Counted from the stretch's first letter, positions 28,289 to 36,357 are shown. The stretch is 64,000 bases of DNA from Pseudomonas frederiksbergensis (GCF_001874645.1 NZ_CP017886.1:5384501-5448500); one strand, 5' to 3'. Numbers and translations: made by a program. Notes: generated by a model not told the origin, from the letters alone.

Positions 28289-30508
28289 ATGATGGAGCGG
28301 GGACATGTGAAAGAAGCGTTGCTGCCGGCAGCGCGAGACATCGAGGCATTGGTGCGTGCCGAGCATCAGGATCCGTTCGCGATACTCGGACCCCACGCAG
28401 ACGGGGCGGGCGGTCAATTCATTCGTGCCTACCTGCCTGAGGCCTTGAGCGTGCAGGTGATCGCCCGTGACTCCGGCGAAGAACTCGGTAGCTTGAACGC
28501 CACCGAAGTGCCGGGGTTGTTCGTCGCGCATTTCGACCGGGCCCAGGCTTACCTGTTGCGCACCCGTTGGGCCGGTGGTGAGCAAACCGCAGAGGATCCT
28601 TACAGCTTTGGCCCGTTGTTGGGCGAGATGGATCTGTACCTGTTCGCCGAGGGCAATCACCGGGATCTCAGCGCGTGTCTGGGGGCGCAGTTGAAGAACG
28701 TCGAGGGCGTCGACGGCGTGCGTTTTGCGGTGTGGGCGCCGAATGCCCGACGGGTCTCGGTGGTCGGTGATTTCAACGTCTGGGACGGTCGCCGTCACCC
28801 GATGCGCTTGCGTCATCCGTCGGGCGTGTGGGAGCTGTTTGTTCCGCGCTTGCAGGCAGGCGAGGCGTACAAGTATGAAATTCTCGGTGCTCAAGGCATT
28901 TTGCCGCTCAAGGCTGATCCCATGGCGCTTGCAACGCAGTTGCCGCCGGACACCGCCTCGAAAGTCGCCTCACCGCTGCGCATCGATTGGCAGGACCAGG
29001 ACTGGATGCAATCGCGTGGTGAGCGCCACCGCCCGAGCGCGCCGCTGTCGATCTACGAGTTGCATGCCGGCTCCTGGCAGTGTGAGGTGGACGACGTCGG
29101 TGAAGTAGCACGCCAGTACAACTGGGGCGAGTTGGCCGAGCATCTGATTCCTTATGTGCAGAAACTCGGCTTCACCCACATCGAGTTGATGCCGATCATG
29201 GAGCATCCGTTTGGCGGGTCCTGGGGTTATCAGCCGTTATCGCAATTCGCCCCGAGTGCCCGTTACGGCTCGCCCGATGACTTTGCCGCGTTCGTCAACA
29301 CCTGCCATCTGGCCGACATCGGGGTGATCCTCGATTGGGTGCCGGCGCATTTCCCCACCGACACCCACGGCCTGGCGCAGTTCGACGGCACCGCGCTGTA
29401 CGAGTACGGCAACCCGCTGGAAGGTTTTCACCAGGACTGGGACACGCTGATCTACAACCTTGGACGCACCGAAGTGCATGGCTTCATGCTGGCGTCAGCC
29501 TTGCACTGGCTGAAACATTTTCACATTGATGGGCTGCGGGTCGATGCGGTAGCGTCCATGTTGTATCGCGACTATTCCCGCAAGGCTGGCGAGTGGGTAC
29601 CCAATCGCCATGGCGGTCGGGAGAACCTTGAAGCCATCGATTTTGTCCGCCACCTCAACGAGGTGATCGACCTCGAAGCCCCCGGTGCCTTGGTGATTGC
29701 CGAGGAGTCCACGGCCTGGCCGGGTGTCAGCCAAGACACGCAGCAGGGCGGGTTAGGGTTTGACTACAAATGGAACATGGGCTGGATGCACGATTCGCTG
29801 CATTACATTCAGCAGGACCCGGTCTACCGCGCCCATCACCACAACGAGCTGAGCTTTGGCCTGGTTTACGCCTGGTCCGAACGCTTCATTCTGCCGATTT
29901 CCCACGACGAAGTGGTACACGGCAAGCATTCGCTGATCGACAAGATGCCCGGCGATCGCTGGCAGAAGTTCGCCAACTTGCGCGCTTACCTGAGCTTCAT
30001 GTGGGCTCATCCGGGCAAAAAACTGCTGTTCATGGGCTGTGAGTTCGGCCAGTGGCGCGAATGGAATCACGATCAGCAGCTCGATTGGTACTTGCTGCAA
30101 TACCCGGAACACCGCGGCGTGCAAAAGCTGGTGACAGACCTCAACCAGCTCTACCGCGAAGAGCCGGCACTGCACGATCAGGATGACGTGCCACAGGGCT
30201 TCCAATGGCTGATCGGTGATGACGCGATCAACAGCGTCTACGCGTGGCTGCGCTGGAGCAAGGAAGGACGGCCGGTGTTGGTGGTGGCAAACTTCACGCC
30301 GGTGCCGCGTCCGGCCTATCGGATTGGCGTGCCAGTCGCCGGGCGCTGGAATGAAGTGATCAACAGCGACGCGGGCATCTACGCCGGCTCCAACTATGGC
30401 AACGGCGGCGGTGTGTTTACCGAAGAGGAGGGCAGCCACGGCCAGGACTTGTCGCTGGTACTGAATCTGCCGCCGTTGGCGGTGTTGATGTTGCGGCCGC
30501 AGGGTTGA
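28289..30508 (+). CDS. glgB: 1,4-alpha-glucan branching enzyme GlgB
   Basis: GlgB makes alpha-1,6 branches in glucan. The 739-residue protein begins with an N-terminal beta module ([14 protein letters not shown]), then a CBM48 module ([20 protein letters not shown]), the GH13 barrel, and a C-terminal all-beta domain. The nucleophile is D419 in [18 protein letters not shown] and the acid E472 in [22 protein letters not shown] and [15 protein letters not shown] are further family motifs. Two adjacent ATGs at 28289 and 28292 follow GAAGGAG; an earlier frame start at 28235 lies inside treS and was rejected. It completes the operon glgE-treS-glgB, so linear chains made by GlgE can be branched. Confidence 0.95.
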   Translation: MMERGHVKEALLPAARDIEALVRAEHQDPFAILGPHADGAGGQFIRAYLPEALSVQVIARDSGEELGSLNATEVPGLFVAHFDRAQAYLLRTRWAGGEQTAEDPYSFGPLLGEMDLYLFAEGNHRDLSACLGAQLKNVEGVDGVRFAVWAPNARRVSVVGDFNVWDGRRHPMRLRHPSGVWELFVPRLQAGEAYKYEILGAQGILPLKADPMALATQLPPDTASKVASPLRIDWQDQDWMQSRGERHRPSAPLSIYELHAGSWQCEVDDVGEVARQYNWGELAEHLIPYVQKLGFTHIELMPIMEHPFGGSWGYQPLSQFAPSARYGSPDDFAAFVNTCHLADIGVILDWVPAHFPTDTHGLAQFDGTALYEYGNPLEGFHQDWDTLIYNLGRTEVHGFMLASALHWLKHFHIDGLRVDAVASMLYRDYSRKAGEWVPNRHGGRENLEAIDFVRHLNEVIDLEAPGALVIAEESTAWPGVSQDTQQGGLGFDYKWNMGWMHDSLHYIQQDPVYRAHHHNELSFGLVYAWSERFILPISHDEVVHGKHSLIDKMPGDRWQKFANLRAYLSFMWAHPGKKLLFMGCEFGQWREWNHDQQLDWYLLQYPEHRGVQKLVTDLNQLYREEPALHDQDDVPQGFQWLIGDDAINSVYAWLRWSKEGRPVLVVANFTPVPRPAYRIGVPVAGRWNEVINSDAGIYAGSNYGNGGGVFTEEEGSHGQDLSLVLNLPPLAVLMLRPQG

Positions 30509-30541
30509 TGTTGAACTGATGCACGGAACTGCGTTGATTGC

Positions 30542-30578
30542 CGGCTCCTGCGGGGATTGTGATCCTGCGCAGGAGCCG
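30542..30578. terminator. Stem-loop between convergent glgB and the universal stress protein gene
   Basis: An exact 11-base stem, CGGCTCCTGCG with CGCAGGAGCCG, encloses a 15-base loop. It lies between the two stop codons and could end both transcripts, although no T run follows on either strand. Confidence 0.6.
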
Positions 30579-30591
30579 CAGTCGGTTGAAC

Positions 30592-31458
30592 TTACTTGCC
30601 GCTGGTCACCAATTCTTCCAGGTGATCCATGATTTCCTGTGGCTTGAGCACCAGCACATCGCTTTCCAGCGAATCGAGCACCACTTCCGCGGTGTTCCCG
30701 ATCAAGGCCCCCGAGAACCCGGTACGCGCCACGGTGCCGATGACGGTTACCGAGGCCTGCAATTTTTGCGCAATGTGGGGGATCAGCACATCGGCCGGAC
30801 CTTCTTCGATATGCAGATGATCATCGTCGATGTCGAACTCGGCCTGGAACGCCTTGCACGCTTCGCGGTAGCGGGCTTCGATGGTTTCCTTGAGCTGGAA
30901 CACCGGGTCGGCCGCCGAGAGCATTGGCGACGGATGGGCGCTGATGACGTGTAACTGGGCCTTGGCCAGGTGAGCGATGTCGAAGCCGTGATCGACGATG
31001 CTCGCATGCAGCACGCGGTGCTCGGGGTCGTTGTTGCCCACGTCGATGGCCGCCAGAATCGTCCCGCCGGTCCAGGGTTTCGAGGTTTTCACCAGTAACA
31101 CCGGACTAGGGCACTGACGCAGCAGCTTCCAGTCTTCCGGGGTCAGCAGGGCTTTTTTCAACGGGTTGTCGTGGAAGTGTTGCTTGACCACCAGCCCGCA
31201 GCCTTCGGCCTGCTGCACATCGATGATGGTTTCATGCAGGCTTTTGTTCCAGGCTTGCTCGGTGGTGACACTATGGCCGTCTTCCAGCAGGCTGGCCTTG
31301 AGCACGCTCAACAGCGCCGAGTGATCGTGCTCTTTATCGCAGATCAACAAATGCAGGTGCGCTTGGGTCACTCCGGCGATCAGCTTGGCGCGTTTGAGGG
31401 CCAGGCTTTCGTTGGGCGAGGGCTCAATGACCACCAGGATGCTGCGGATGGCTTGCAT
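30592..31458 (-). CDS. Tandem-domain universal stress protein (UspE-like)
   Basis: The 288-residue protein holds two Usp domains. The first begins IRSILVVIEPSPNESLALKR, and the second begins near residue 155 with GTILAAIDVGNND and ends with VTVIGTVARTGFSGALIGNT, the ATP-binding-type glycine motif (G-x2-G-x9-G-S/T). Two-domain Usp proteins of pseudomonads aid survival during oxygen shortage. The ATG at 31458 has CGGAG about 9 bases upstream; a frame open to 31572 would run through the promoter and was rejected. Its promoter holds a perfect ANR box at the class II position, so induction under low oxygen is strongly suggested. It converges on glgB and diverges from miaE. Confidence 0.92.
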   Translation of the reverse strand: MQAIRSILVVIEPSPNESLALKRAKLIAGVTQAHLHLLICDKEHDHSALLSVLKASLLEDGHSVTTEQAWNKSLHETIIDVQQAEGCGLVVKQHFHDNPLKKALLTPEDWKLLRQCPSPVLLVKTSKPWTGGTILAAIDVGNNDPEHRVLHASIVDHGFDIAHLAKAQLHVISAHPSPMLSAADPVFQLKETIEARYREACKAFQAEFDIDDDHLHIEEGPADVLIPHIAQKLQASVTVIGTVARTGFSGALIGNTAEVVLDSLESDVLVLKPQEIMDHLEELVTSGK

Positions 31459-31491
31459 GGTCGGAATCTCCGATGAATGAAAAACACGTCG

Positions 31492-31541
31492 TTGCACAAC
31501 TATAGTTGCTGGTCGTGAACTCGGGTCTTGATGTATATCAA
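31492..31541 (-). promoter_or_regulatory. ANR-dependent class II promoter of the universal stress protein gene
   Basis: On the minus strand TTGAT-ATAC-ATCAA at 31541-31528 matches the ANR/FNR consensus at all ten positions. A -10 element, TATAGT, lies at 31504-31499, placing the start point near 31492. The box centre is then about 42 bases upstream, the classical class II activation distance. The ATG is about 34 bases further downstream. Confidence 0.88.
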
Positions 31542-31573
31542 GTGCCGCGACTGGTGGTCTGCCGACAGGCAAG

Positions 31574-31579
31574 TATAAT
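31574..31579 (+). promoter_or_regulatory. -10 element for miaE
   Basis: A consensus TATAAT on the plus strand lies 112 bases before the miaE ATG. The -35 region at the usual spacing (CTGGTG) is weak. The predicted transcript would carry a leader of about 100 bases containing a short ORF. Confidence 0.55.
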
Positions 31580-31617
31580 CGGGCCCCTTCGCTGTGAACC
31601 TATTGCCCGTGAGCCTC

Positions 31618-31689
31618 ATGTTACTGAACCCTGAAATCGTCGCCGTCCTGCCCAATGGTCCTGTTGAACGGTCGGAAGTGAGCCAATGA
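31618..31689 (+). other. Possible 23-codon leader ORF ending in the miaE start
   Basis: ATG at 31618 opens a 23-codon frame (starting MLLNPEIVAVLPNGP) whose TGA overlaps the miaE ATG as ATGA. It lies wholly in the predicted miaE leader. Codon 2 is TTA, rare in this G+C-rich genome. Its ribosome site (GTGAG) is weak. It may couple translation to miaE, or be chance. Confidence 0.3.
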
Positions 31690-32297
31690 TCCTTCCTGAA
31701 ATTCACCAGTTCCTTGGCTGCCGCACGCCCGATGGCTGGGTTCAGGCCGCATTGGCCGACCAGGAAACCCTGCTGATCGACCACAAGAACTGCGAGTTCA
31801 AGGCCGCCAGTACCGCGCTCAGCCTGATCGCCAAGTACCACTCGCATGTCGACCTGATCAATTTGATGTCACGCCTGGCCCGGGAAGAACTGGTGCATCA
31901 CGAGCAAGTCATGCGCCTGATGAAAAAGCGCAAGATCGAACTGCGCCAGCTGTCCGCCGGTCGTTACGCCTCGGGGTTGCGCAAAGTGGTGCGCAGCCAC
32001 GAGCCGGTAAAACTGGTCGACACGCTGGTGGTCGGGGCGTTTATCGAGGCGCGCAGCTGTGAACGTTTCGAAGCATTGGTGCCCCACCTCGATGAAGAAC
32101 TGGGCAAGTTCTACTTCGGCCTGCTGAAAAGCGAGGCGCGGCATTTCCAGGGGTATCTGAAACTGGCCTACCAGTACGGCGACGCCAAGGACATTGCACA
32201 GGTGATCGACAAGGTTCGCGCTGCCGAGCAGGAACTGATCGAGTCCCCGGACGTCGAGTTCCGCTTCCACAGTGGCGTGCCTGCGGCAAGTCAGTGA
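31686..32297 (+). CDS. miaE: tRNA 2-methylthio-N6-isopentenyladenosine-37 hydroxylase MiaE
   Basis: MiaE is a non-haem di-iron monooxygenase that hydroxylates the isopentenyl group of ms2i6A37 in tRNAs reading UNN codons, using molecular oxygen. The 203-residue protein is a helical bundle with the carboxylate and histidine ligands visible as E37 (DHKNCEFKAA), E68 and H71 (REELVHHEQ), E121 (IEARSCERFE), and E150 with H153 (KSEARHFQGYL). Length and motif spacing agree with the Salmonella and Pseudomonas enzymes. The ATG at 31686 has GGAAGTGAG upstream. It diverges from the ANR-controlled stress gene, so an oxygen-requiring modification enzyme and a low-oxygen gene share the same 227-base promoter region. 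Confidence 0.94.
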   Translation: MILPEIHQFLGCRTPDGWVQAALADQETLLIDHKNCEFKAASTALSLIAKYHSHVDLINLMSRLAREELVHHEQVMRLMKKRKIELRQLSAGRYASGLRKVVRSHEPVKLVDTLVVGAFIEARSCERFEALVPHLDEELGKFYFGLLKSEARHFQGYLKLAYQYGDAKDIAQVIDKVRAAEQELIESPDVEFRFHSGVPAASQ

Positions 32298-32419
32298 AAA
32301 AACAGGCGAATTGTTAAAAACGCTTAAGAACATGAACGTCCTCTGAAAAGCGGCCCGCTGCGTTCCAGTGGGAACCGGCCCCGCAGTGGTCGGTTCGCCT
32401 GGTTGAAGGTCGTGGCATA

Positions 32420-32911
32420 TCAATGAGATTTTTTCGCTGACTCCTGCCGGTCCTCCCGTTTCTCCTCTTCATTGCGGTACAGCGTGTCGGCATGTTTTTT
32501 CTGATCGTCGGAAAACCTGCCGTACAGGGCGCTAAACGTCGTTGCAAGCTTCTGCATATTGTCTGCGTGCAATTGGGCCAATTTGGCATAGGACACCATC
32601 GCGTCATCGGCATTCAACGATGAGAGCTTCCCTGCACGTTCCACAAAGGCTGTATCGGCGTTATGCGCGTTGTCGCGTATGGTTTGCGCATAGGCATCCC
32701 ATTGTGCTGACTGCTTGTCGGTGATTTTCAGCTTGGCGTGCAGTTCACTGATCCTCTTCTCTACAACGTCCATGTGCTTTTTAGCGAGAGTGGCAGCCGT
32801 CTGTGACGGTGCGGCAGGACTGCTCGCTGTCGTCTGTGCCGAGACAGAAGTGGTGAGGAATGCCAGCATCAACGCTGCCCGCACAGCCGCTTTAAGTACG
32901 AAGCTTTTCAT
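32420..32911 (-). CDS. Spy/LTXXQ-like periplasmic protein
   Basis: The 163-residue product has a signal peptide (VRAALMLAFLTTSVSA, cleavage before QTTASS) and a helical, highly charged mature part. LKITDKQSAQWDAYAQTI resembles the LTxxQ motif of Spy and CpxP, periplasmic chaperone and stress-sensor proteins, and a second weaker copy lies near FSDDQKKHADTL. It may therefore bind unfolded periplasmic proteins. The ATG at 32911 gives a normal signal peptide; the frame open to 32983 adds residues before it with no ribosome site. The gene ends convergent with miaE and lies downstream of a proline-rich frame on the same strand. Family assignment rests on motif and composition only. Confidence 0.75.
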   Translation of the reverse strand: MKSFVLKAAVRAALMLAFLTTSVSAQTTASSPAAPSQTAATLAKKHMDVVEKRISELHAKLKITDKQSAQWDAYAQTIRDNAHNADTAFVERAGKLSSLNADDAMVSYAKLAQLHADNMQKLATTFSALYGRFSDDQKKHADTLYRNEEEKREDRQESAKKSH

Positions 32912-33006
32912 GTCTTTATATCCGGATTGAGTTGTCGAATTGACGACCGCCGCATGGGATATATCGGTGTGAGCGGCGGTCAATCGGGGTTCATGCGGCT
33001 ACGGAG

Positions 33007-33150
33007 CTAATAGCCGGGTGGAGGATATCCATTGGAATTGTACGAATCGGGATAGTACGGCCTGGGGTAATACCTGACCCCCGGTGGTGGTGGTGGTGGT
33101 GGTGGTGGTGGTGGTGGTGGTGGTGGTGGTGGTGGCTCCCGGTAAATCAC
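33007..33150 (-). CDS. Proline-rich short frame encoded across the GGT tract, possibly a gene remnant
   Basis: On the minus strand the GGT tract reads as CCA codons, giving about 18 prolines followed by PGVRYYPRPYYPDSYNSNGY and a short PPPGY end. The Tyr/Pro-rich tail looks like real envelope-protein sequence rather than noise. The only start in frame is a GTG at 33150 without a ribosome site; the frame is open back to a TAG near 33208 and contains Ala/Pro-rich codons there as well. No signal peptide is encoded in this frame. It could be the end of an exported proline-rich protein that has lost its beginning, or a short protein with an unrecognised start. Confidence 0.35.
   Translation of the reverse strand: MIYREPPPPPPPPPPPPPPPPPPGVRYYPRPYYPDSYNSNGYPPPGY
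33083..33135. repeat. (GGT)17 trinucleotide repeat tract
   Basis: Fifty-three consecutive bases repeat GGT without interruption, about 17.7 units. Such a tract is prone to length change by slippage. Because the unit is three bases, changes would alter a proline run on the minus strand without shifting frame. Confidence 0.97.
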
Positions 33151-33256
33151 GGCGGGCGGCGCGGGTCTGTTCGGTAGCGCACGCTTGCGCCCGGCACAGA
33201 GCGACTAAAGCGGACGTGTTGGGGGACAGCGCTCCGACCGCTCACAGCAGCCGCAC

Positions 33257-33262
33257 TATAAT
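33257..33262 (+). promoter_or_regulatory. -10 element for the BON-domain gene
   Basis: A consensus TATAAT lies 32 bases before the ATG at 33294. The -35 candidate CCGACC at 33234-33239 has a 17-base spacer but only three matches to TTGACA. Confidence 0.55.
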
Positions 33263-33293
33263 TAATCTGTTGATGACACGAGAGAGGTCCTCC

Positions 33294-33647
33294 ATGAAAA
33301 CTCACTCCTTCCAGCATTACTCTCATAATCTGGGAATGGCCGTTCACGACGCGTGGATTACTACCCGGGTGAGGTCGGCCCTGGCATTTTCAGAACCGAC
33401 GCTCGGCATGCATGTCAATGTCAAAACCCATGCAGGTACGGTGGCGTTGAGCGGCCGCGTTAACACCCATAAAGAATGCGAACGGGTGGTAGAGCTCGCC
33501 CGTTCGGTGAATGGCGTCAACGAAATCGATGCCAAAGACTTGCTGACTCATGTGTTCACTCCAGGGCATCTCCCCGAAGCGCCCAACGCTGAAGAGAGCA
33601 CCGAGTATCGGCCTCAATCGTCGGCAAAAAAGATGGATGACCAATGA
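33294..33647 (+). CDS. Single BON-domain protein
   Basis: The 117-residue protein holds one BON domain: AWITTRVRSALAFSEP, then VNVKTHAGTVALSGRVNTHK and ERVVELARSVNGVNEIDAKD, the usual alpha-beta-beta-alpha-beta pattern. BON domains bind membranes or phospholipid and occur in OsmY-type stress proteins. No signal peptide is visible, unlike OsmY, so the protein may remain in the cytoplasm. The C-terminal 30 residues are polar and look disordered. The ATG at 33294 has GAGAGG upstream; an open frame back to 33084 merely reads through the GGT tract as valine and was rejected. It has its own -10 element and a stem-loop after the stop. Confidence 0.85.
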   Translation: MKTHSFQHYSHNLGMAVHDAWITTRVRSALAFSEPTLGMHVNVKTHAGTVALSGRVNTHKECERVVELARSVNGVNEIDAKDLLTHVFTPGHLPEAPNAEESTEYRPQSSAKKMDDQ

Positions 33648-33666
33648 CGCCGGCAACCCAGTGAGT

Positions 33667-33693
33667 GCCGCGCTCCCGGCTGGGGAGCGCGGC
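33667..33693. terminator. GC-rich stem-loop after the BON gene
   Basis: An 11-base stem, GCCGCGCTCCC with GGGAGCGCGGC, encloses GGCTG. No T run follows on either strand. It lies between the converging BON and TlpA genes. Confidence 0.5.
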
Positions 33694-33756
33694 GCAGAGC
33701 AGAAGTGTCGGGTGCTTTTTGAATGGGTATCCTTCGGCAATTACCTGACCACTGAC

Positions 33757-34260
33757 TCAATGCGCTGTCAGTAATGGCGTCACGAGTTTATCCAGCAAAG
33801 GCAGATTGATTTTCGGGTCTCCCACGCTGCCGTCCTTACGCACCACACCTTGCCTATCGATGATGTAGGTCATCGGCATGCGCCAGATTCGGCCAAATCC
33901 TTTGAAGTCAGCATCACGCTGGAACGCCGCAGGATAGCTGTAATGGGCCATGACCTTCTGCACCATCTGATCATCCTCTGGCTCATCCATGCTGATCGCA
34001 ATAATCTTTAGCCCTTCGCCTTTGTGCTGCTGGTAATAGGTCTCCATGGCCGGCATTTCTTCGCGACACGGCTCGCACCAGGACGCCCAGAAATTCACAA
34101 TCACCACCTGGCCAGCCTGTTTCTGTAAATCAAACGTTTCGCCATTCAGCGTTTTTGCCGTCAGGTTCGGAGCATGCTCGCCTACATCAATCGCCCATGC
34201 GGGCAGACAAACCAGGCTGCAACAGAGCGCGAACAACGGCAGTAGTCTTTTTGCGGACAT
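33757..34260 (-). CDS. TlpA-family periplasmic thiol-disulfide oxidoreductase
   Basis: The 167-residue protein has a signal peptide (LFALCCSLVCLPAWA, cleavage before IDVGEH) and a thioredoxin-like domain with the active-site WASWCEPC, plus the TlpA/ResA-type segments VIVNFWASW and IIAISMDEPEDD, and RMPMTYIIDRQGVV with the cis-proline. Such proteins reduce disulfides in the periplasm, for example on copper- or haem-binding cysteines. The ATG has GAGGAAAA upstream. It is the last gene of a three-gene run with a Cys-motif barrel protein and a DUF2946 protein, gaps of 85-86 bases, which suggests it keeps the cysteines of those partners reduced. That link is inference from context. Confidence 0.9.
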   Translation of the reverse strand: MSAKRLLPLFALCCSLVCLPAWAIDVGEHAPNLTAKTLNGETFDLQKQAGQVVIVNFWASWCEPCREEMPAMETYYQQHKGEGLKIIAISMDEPEDDQMVQKVMAHYSYPAAFQRDADFKGFGRIWRMPMTYIIDRQGVVRKDGSVGDPKINLPLLDKLVTPLLTAH

Positions 34261-34346
34261 CAGGTTTTCCTCGGGTTCCGATCATCAAAATACCGCGACA
34301 AGGCGTCGGTGAATGTCACCGACGCCCGACATCATCAGTCTGCGAA

Positions 34347-35372
34347 CTAGAACGAGTAGCGAGCCCCCATGGTGGCCGTATAGCGCGGAGCAAGCTGCAC
34401 ACCGTTGACGTTTTGATACACCGGCACCTGCACGAAACTGTAAAGCGAGACCTTTTTGCCGAGCGGTACTGTCACGCCCGGGCTGAGGTAGGCCAGCGTT
34501 CCGCCAGTACTGATGGTGTCGGCATTGGCGCCGTCATCGTGCTCGACGTGTCGCACGTTCAGCTGAATTTGCGGCATGACGTAGGCGTTGCCCATGTAAC
34601 GCAGGCCCACGTTCAGGTTGACGCCATCGCCGGGGCGATAGTGATCGCTGGAGTTCAGCGCTTTCTGCACCAATGCCTGGCCGAAGTAGTCCCAGTTCTT
34701 GTTCAGGGAGTCCATGTAATAGACACCCAGAATGCCATCGGTGGTGCCGGTGCCGGGTTGCAGGCCACGATCAATGGCCACCGGATCTGGAGCGGTGGGA
34801 TCGCTCGACGCAGCAGTGTCGTCATGCGCGCCGGTGGGCAGTTTCAAGCCAAACATCACGCCCAAATTATGCTGCGGCGTAAACCCCTGGTAGCGGCCGA
34901 TAATCTTGACGTCCCCCAGGCTGGAGGTCTTGGAGTCGTACTGACCGCCACCATCGCCCGGCGTGGTGCCGTCTGATGCGGTGCCCAGCGTGCTGTGGCT
35001 GCGAAAGATATAAGGCACTTGCAGATCCACGCCCCAGCTCGGATTGAAGCTGTAATCCAGACCCAGTGTCAGATAATCATTGCGCGTGTACTTCTCCACT
35101 TCCTGGGCATTGCCGTTGTTGGAGATTTGGCTCGCGGCGCTTGGGGAAATGGTACTGGTACCGCTGCGCAACTGGTTCTGATTCAGGTAGTCGTAGCGCA
35201 GATCCAGTTTCAGCCCGGACGAGTTGCTGATGCCCAGGTTGTCCCAGTCGGAGCTGAGGGTGCAGCCGCAACTGGCACAAGCCAGCGCAAGGTGCGGGAA
35301 TAGAGCGGTGACAGACAAAACCGCGAACGGCAATACGGTACGCCGGGTACGGCGCAGTGATGGCATGACCAT
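34347..35372 (-). CDS. Outer-membrane beta-barrel protein with N-terminal CASCGC motif
   Basis: After a signal peptide (TVLPFAVLSVTALFPHLALA) the mature protein begins with CASCGCTLSSDWDNLG, three cysteines within six residues. The remaining 300 residues alternate polar and hydrophobic residues in strands with aromatic girdles, for example KLDLRYDYLNQNQL, YLTLGLDYSFNPSWGVDLQV and NLNVGLRYMGNAYVMPQIQL, ending in ATMGARYSF with a terminal phenylalanine, the usual outer-membrane sorting signal. I started at ATG 35372, which has AAGGAAT upstream; the frame from 35414 precedes it. Proteins of this type are annotated only as putative transporters. The cysteine cluster suggests metal binding, and the neighbours (TlpA reductase, DUF2946) support this. 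Confidence 0.8.
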   Translation of the reverse strand: MVMPSLRRTRRTVLPFAVLSVTALFPHLALACASCGCTLSSDWDNLGISNSSGLKLDLRYDYLNQNQLRSGTSTISPSAASQISNNGNAQEVEKYTRNDYLTLGLDYSFNPSWGVDLQVPYIFRSHSTLGTASDGTTPGDGGGQYDSKTSSLGDVKIIGRYQGFTPQHNLGVMFGLKLPTGAHDDTAASSDPTAPDPVAIDRGLQPGTGTTDGILGVYYMDSLNKNWDYFGQALVQKALNSSDHYRPGDGVNLNVGLRYMGNAYVMPQIQLNVRHVEHDDGANADTISTGGTLAYLSPGVTVPLGKKVSLYSFVQVPVYQNVNGVQLAPRYTATMGARYSF

Positions 35373-35457
35373 GGAGAGGGCATTCCTTGATGAAGTTGCA
35401 ACGCATAGGGGCAAGCATCCCGAGCAGGCAGGGGATGGTTGTTCATCGCAAAAGAAA

Positions 35458-35826
35458 TCAGGAAAGAACAGGCGGGCCGCGTGGCTCCGAGATCAGCCAG
35501 ACGGCGCTGACGTACGGTTTATAGGCCGCTTGGGCAAGGGCTATGTCTGTGTGGCCGGAGTGCTGCCATTGAACGATGCTGGGCGGTAAACCGATGTCTA
35601 CCGCATGCACGACGCACAACAGGCAGTGGCATTCGTGATACTGGTCCGGCGCAGTGGGGTTGCCGGTAGCTGGGGCCTGAACGTGTCCGGCCATGTTGCA
35701 GTGTTCGCCCATCTCCATCGGCTGCCCATGTGCAGCAGGCAGCCACAGCATCGCGCTCGGCAGCAACGCTGCAAGCATGGCCAGGCACATGGCAAGCTGA
35801 CGCAATGAGTGGGGAATCCGGGACAT
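35458..35826 (-). CDS. DUF2946 small envelope protein with Cys/His cluster
   Basis: The 122-residue protein starts with a signal or anchor segment (LAMCLAMLAALLPSAMLWL) and has a DUF2946-type pattern. Potential metal ligands are gathered in the middle: EHCNMAGH and, 20 or so residues later, YHECHCLLCVVHAVD. DUF2946 genes often lie near copper-responsive receptors and chaperones, but a defined function is not known to me. It is the first gene of the DUF2946, barrel, TlpA run and so sets the promoter for the set. No clear ribosome site precedes the ATG at 35826. The tandem 13-base repeats at 35946-35984 lie 120-158 bases upstream. Confidence 0.78.
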   Translation of the reverse strand: MSRIPHSLRQLAMCLAMLAALLPSAMLWLPAAHGQPMEMGEHCNMAGHVQAPATGNPTAPDQYHECHCLLCVVHAVDIGLPPSIVQWQHSGHTDIALAQAAYKPYVSAVWLISEPRGPPVLS

Positions 35827-35945
35827 GGATACGAAAGGAGCGTCGTTAATTGTTATCAGGCCGAAATGGCAAAATCGAAATACGGGTATTGCCTTGGGGG
35901 CACATCAATCCAGGTGCCCGGCTCGCTAACGCTAGTGCTGATCCC

Positions 35946-35984
35946 ACGACGTTCGTCCGCGACGTTCGTCCACGACGTTCGTCC
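35946..35984. repeat. Three tandem 13-bp repeats (ACGACGTTCGTCC)
   Basis: The units at 35946-35958, 35959-35971 and 35972-35984 are identical except that the second begins with G. Each contains GACGTTCGTC, a near-palindrome. Spacing of 13 bases places them on rotating faces of the helix, so a cluster of regulator sites is possible but unproven. Confidence 0.9.
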
Positions 35985-36357
35985 TTCGTCGGCGCCAAGG
36001 GTGACAAACTATGGTAACAAGCACAACGCATCAACAATGCCTGCGACATTGCGCCACAATCCGCGACCAGACTGACCTTCTTTTCGCCAAAAAAATGGCG
36101 AAATATTGGATTTAACCGTTTGCTCGTAATATTTGACATTGTTTGTTACGACTTATTGACAGTGGCAGTCCGGCATTATCACAATTGCGCGCCATTACCG
36201 AGGTAGTAAGAGAGTCTGGGAATGGTGATCGGCGGAGAATGCAGCGTCTCGTTTTCTTCTAGCCGCTCAATATTGCTTTGAAAGCCACTACCTGAGCATC
36301 ATTAGGGGGCTGCTTGGCAGTGCGACATTCTATTTATGCTGACTAACGTCTGACTCT

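Noticed and set aside
33084-33293. In-frame plus-strand extension of the BON protein through the GGT tract as polyvaline
   Set aside because: The TATAAT at 33257 and the GAGAGG ribosome site favour the ATG at 33294; the extension is low-complexity and lacks a start signal.
35946-35984. Tandem repeats considered as a CRISPR array
   Set aside because: There are only three 13-base copies with no spacers between them and no cas genes nearby.
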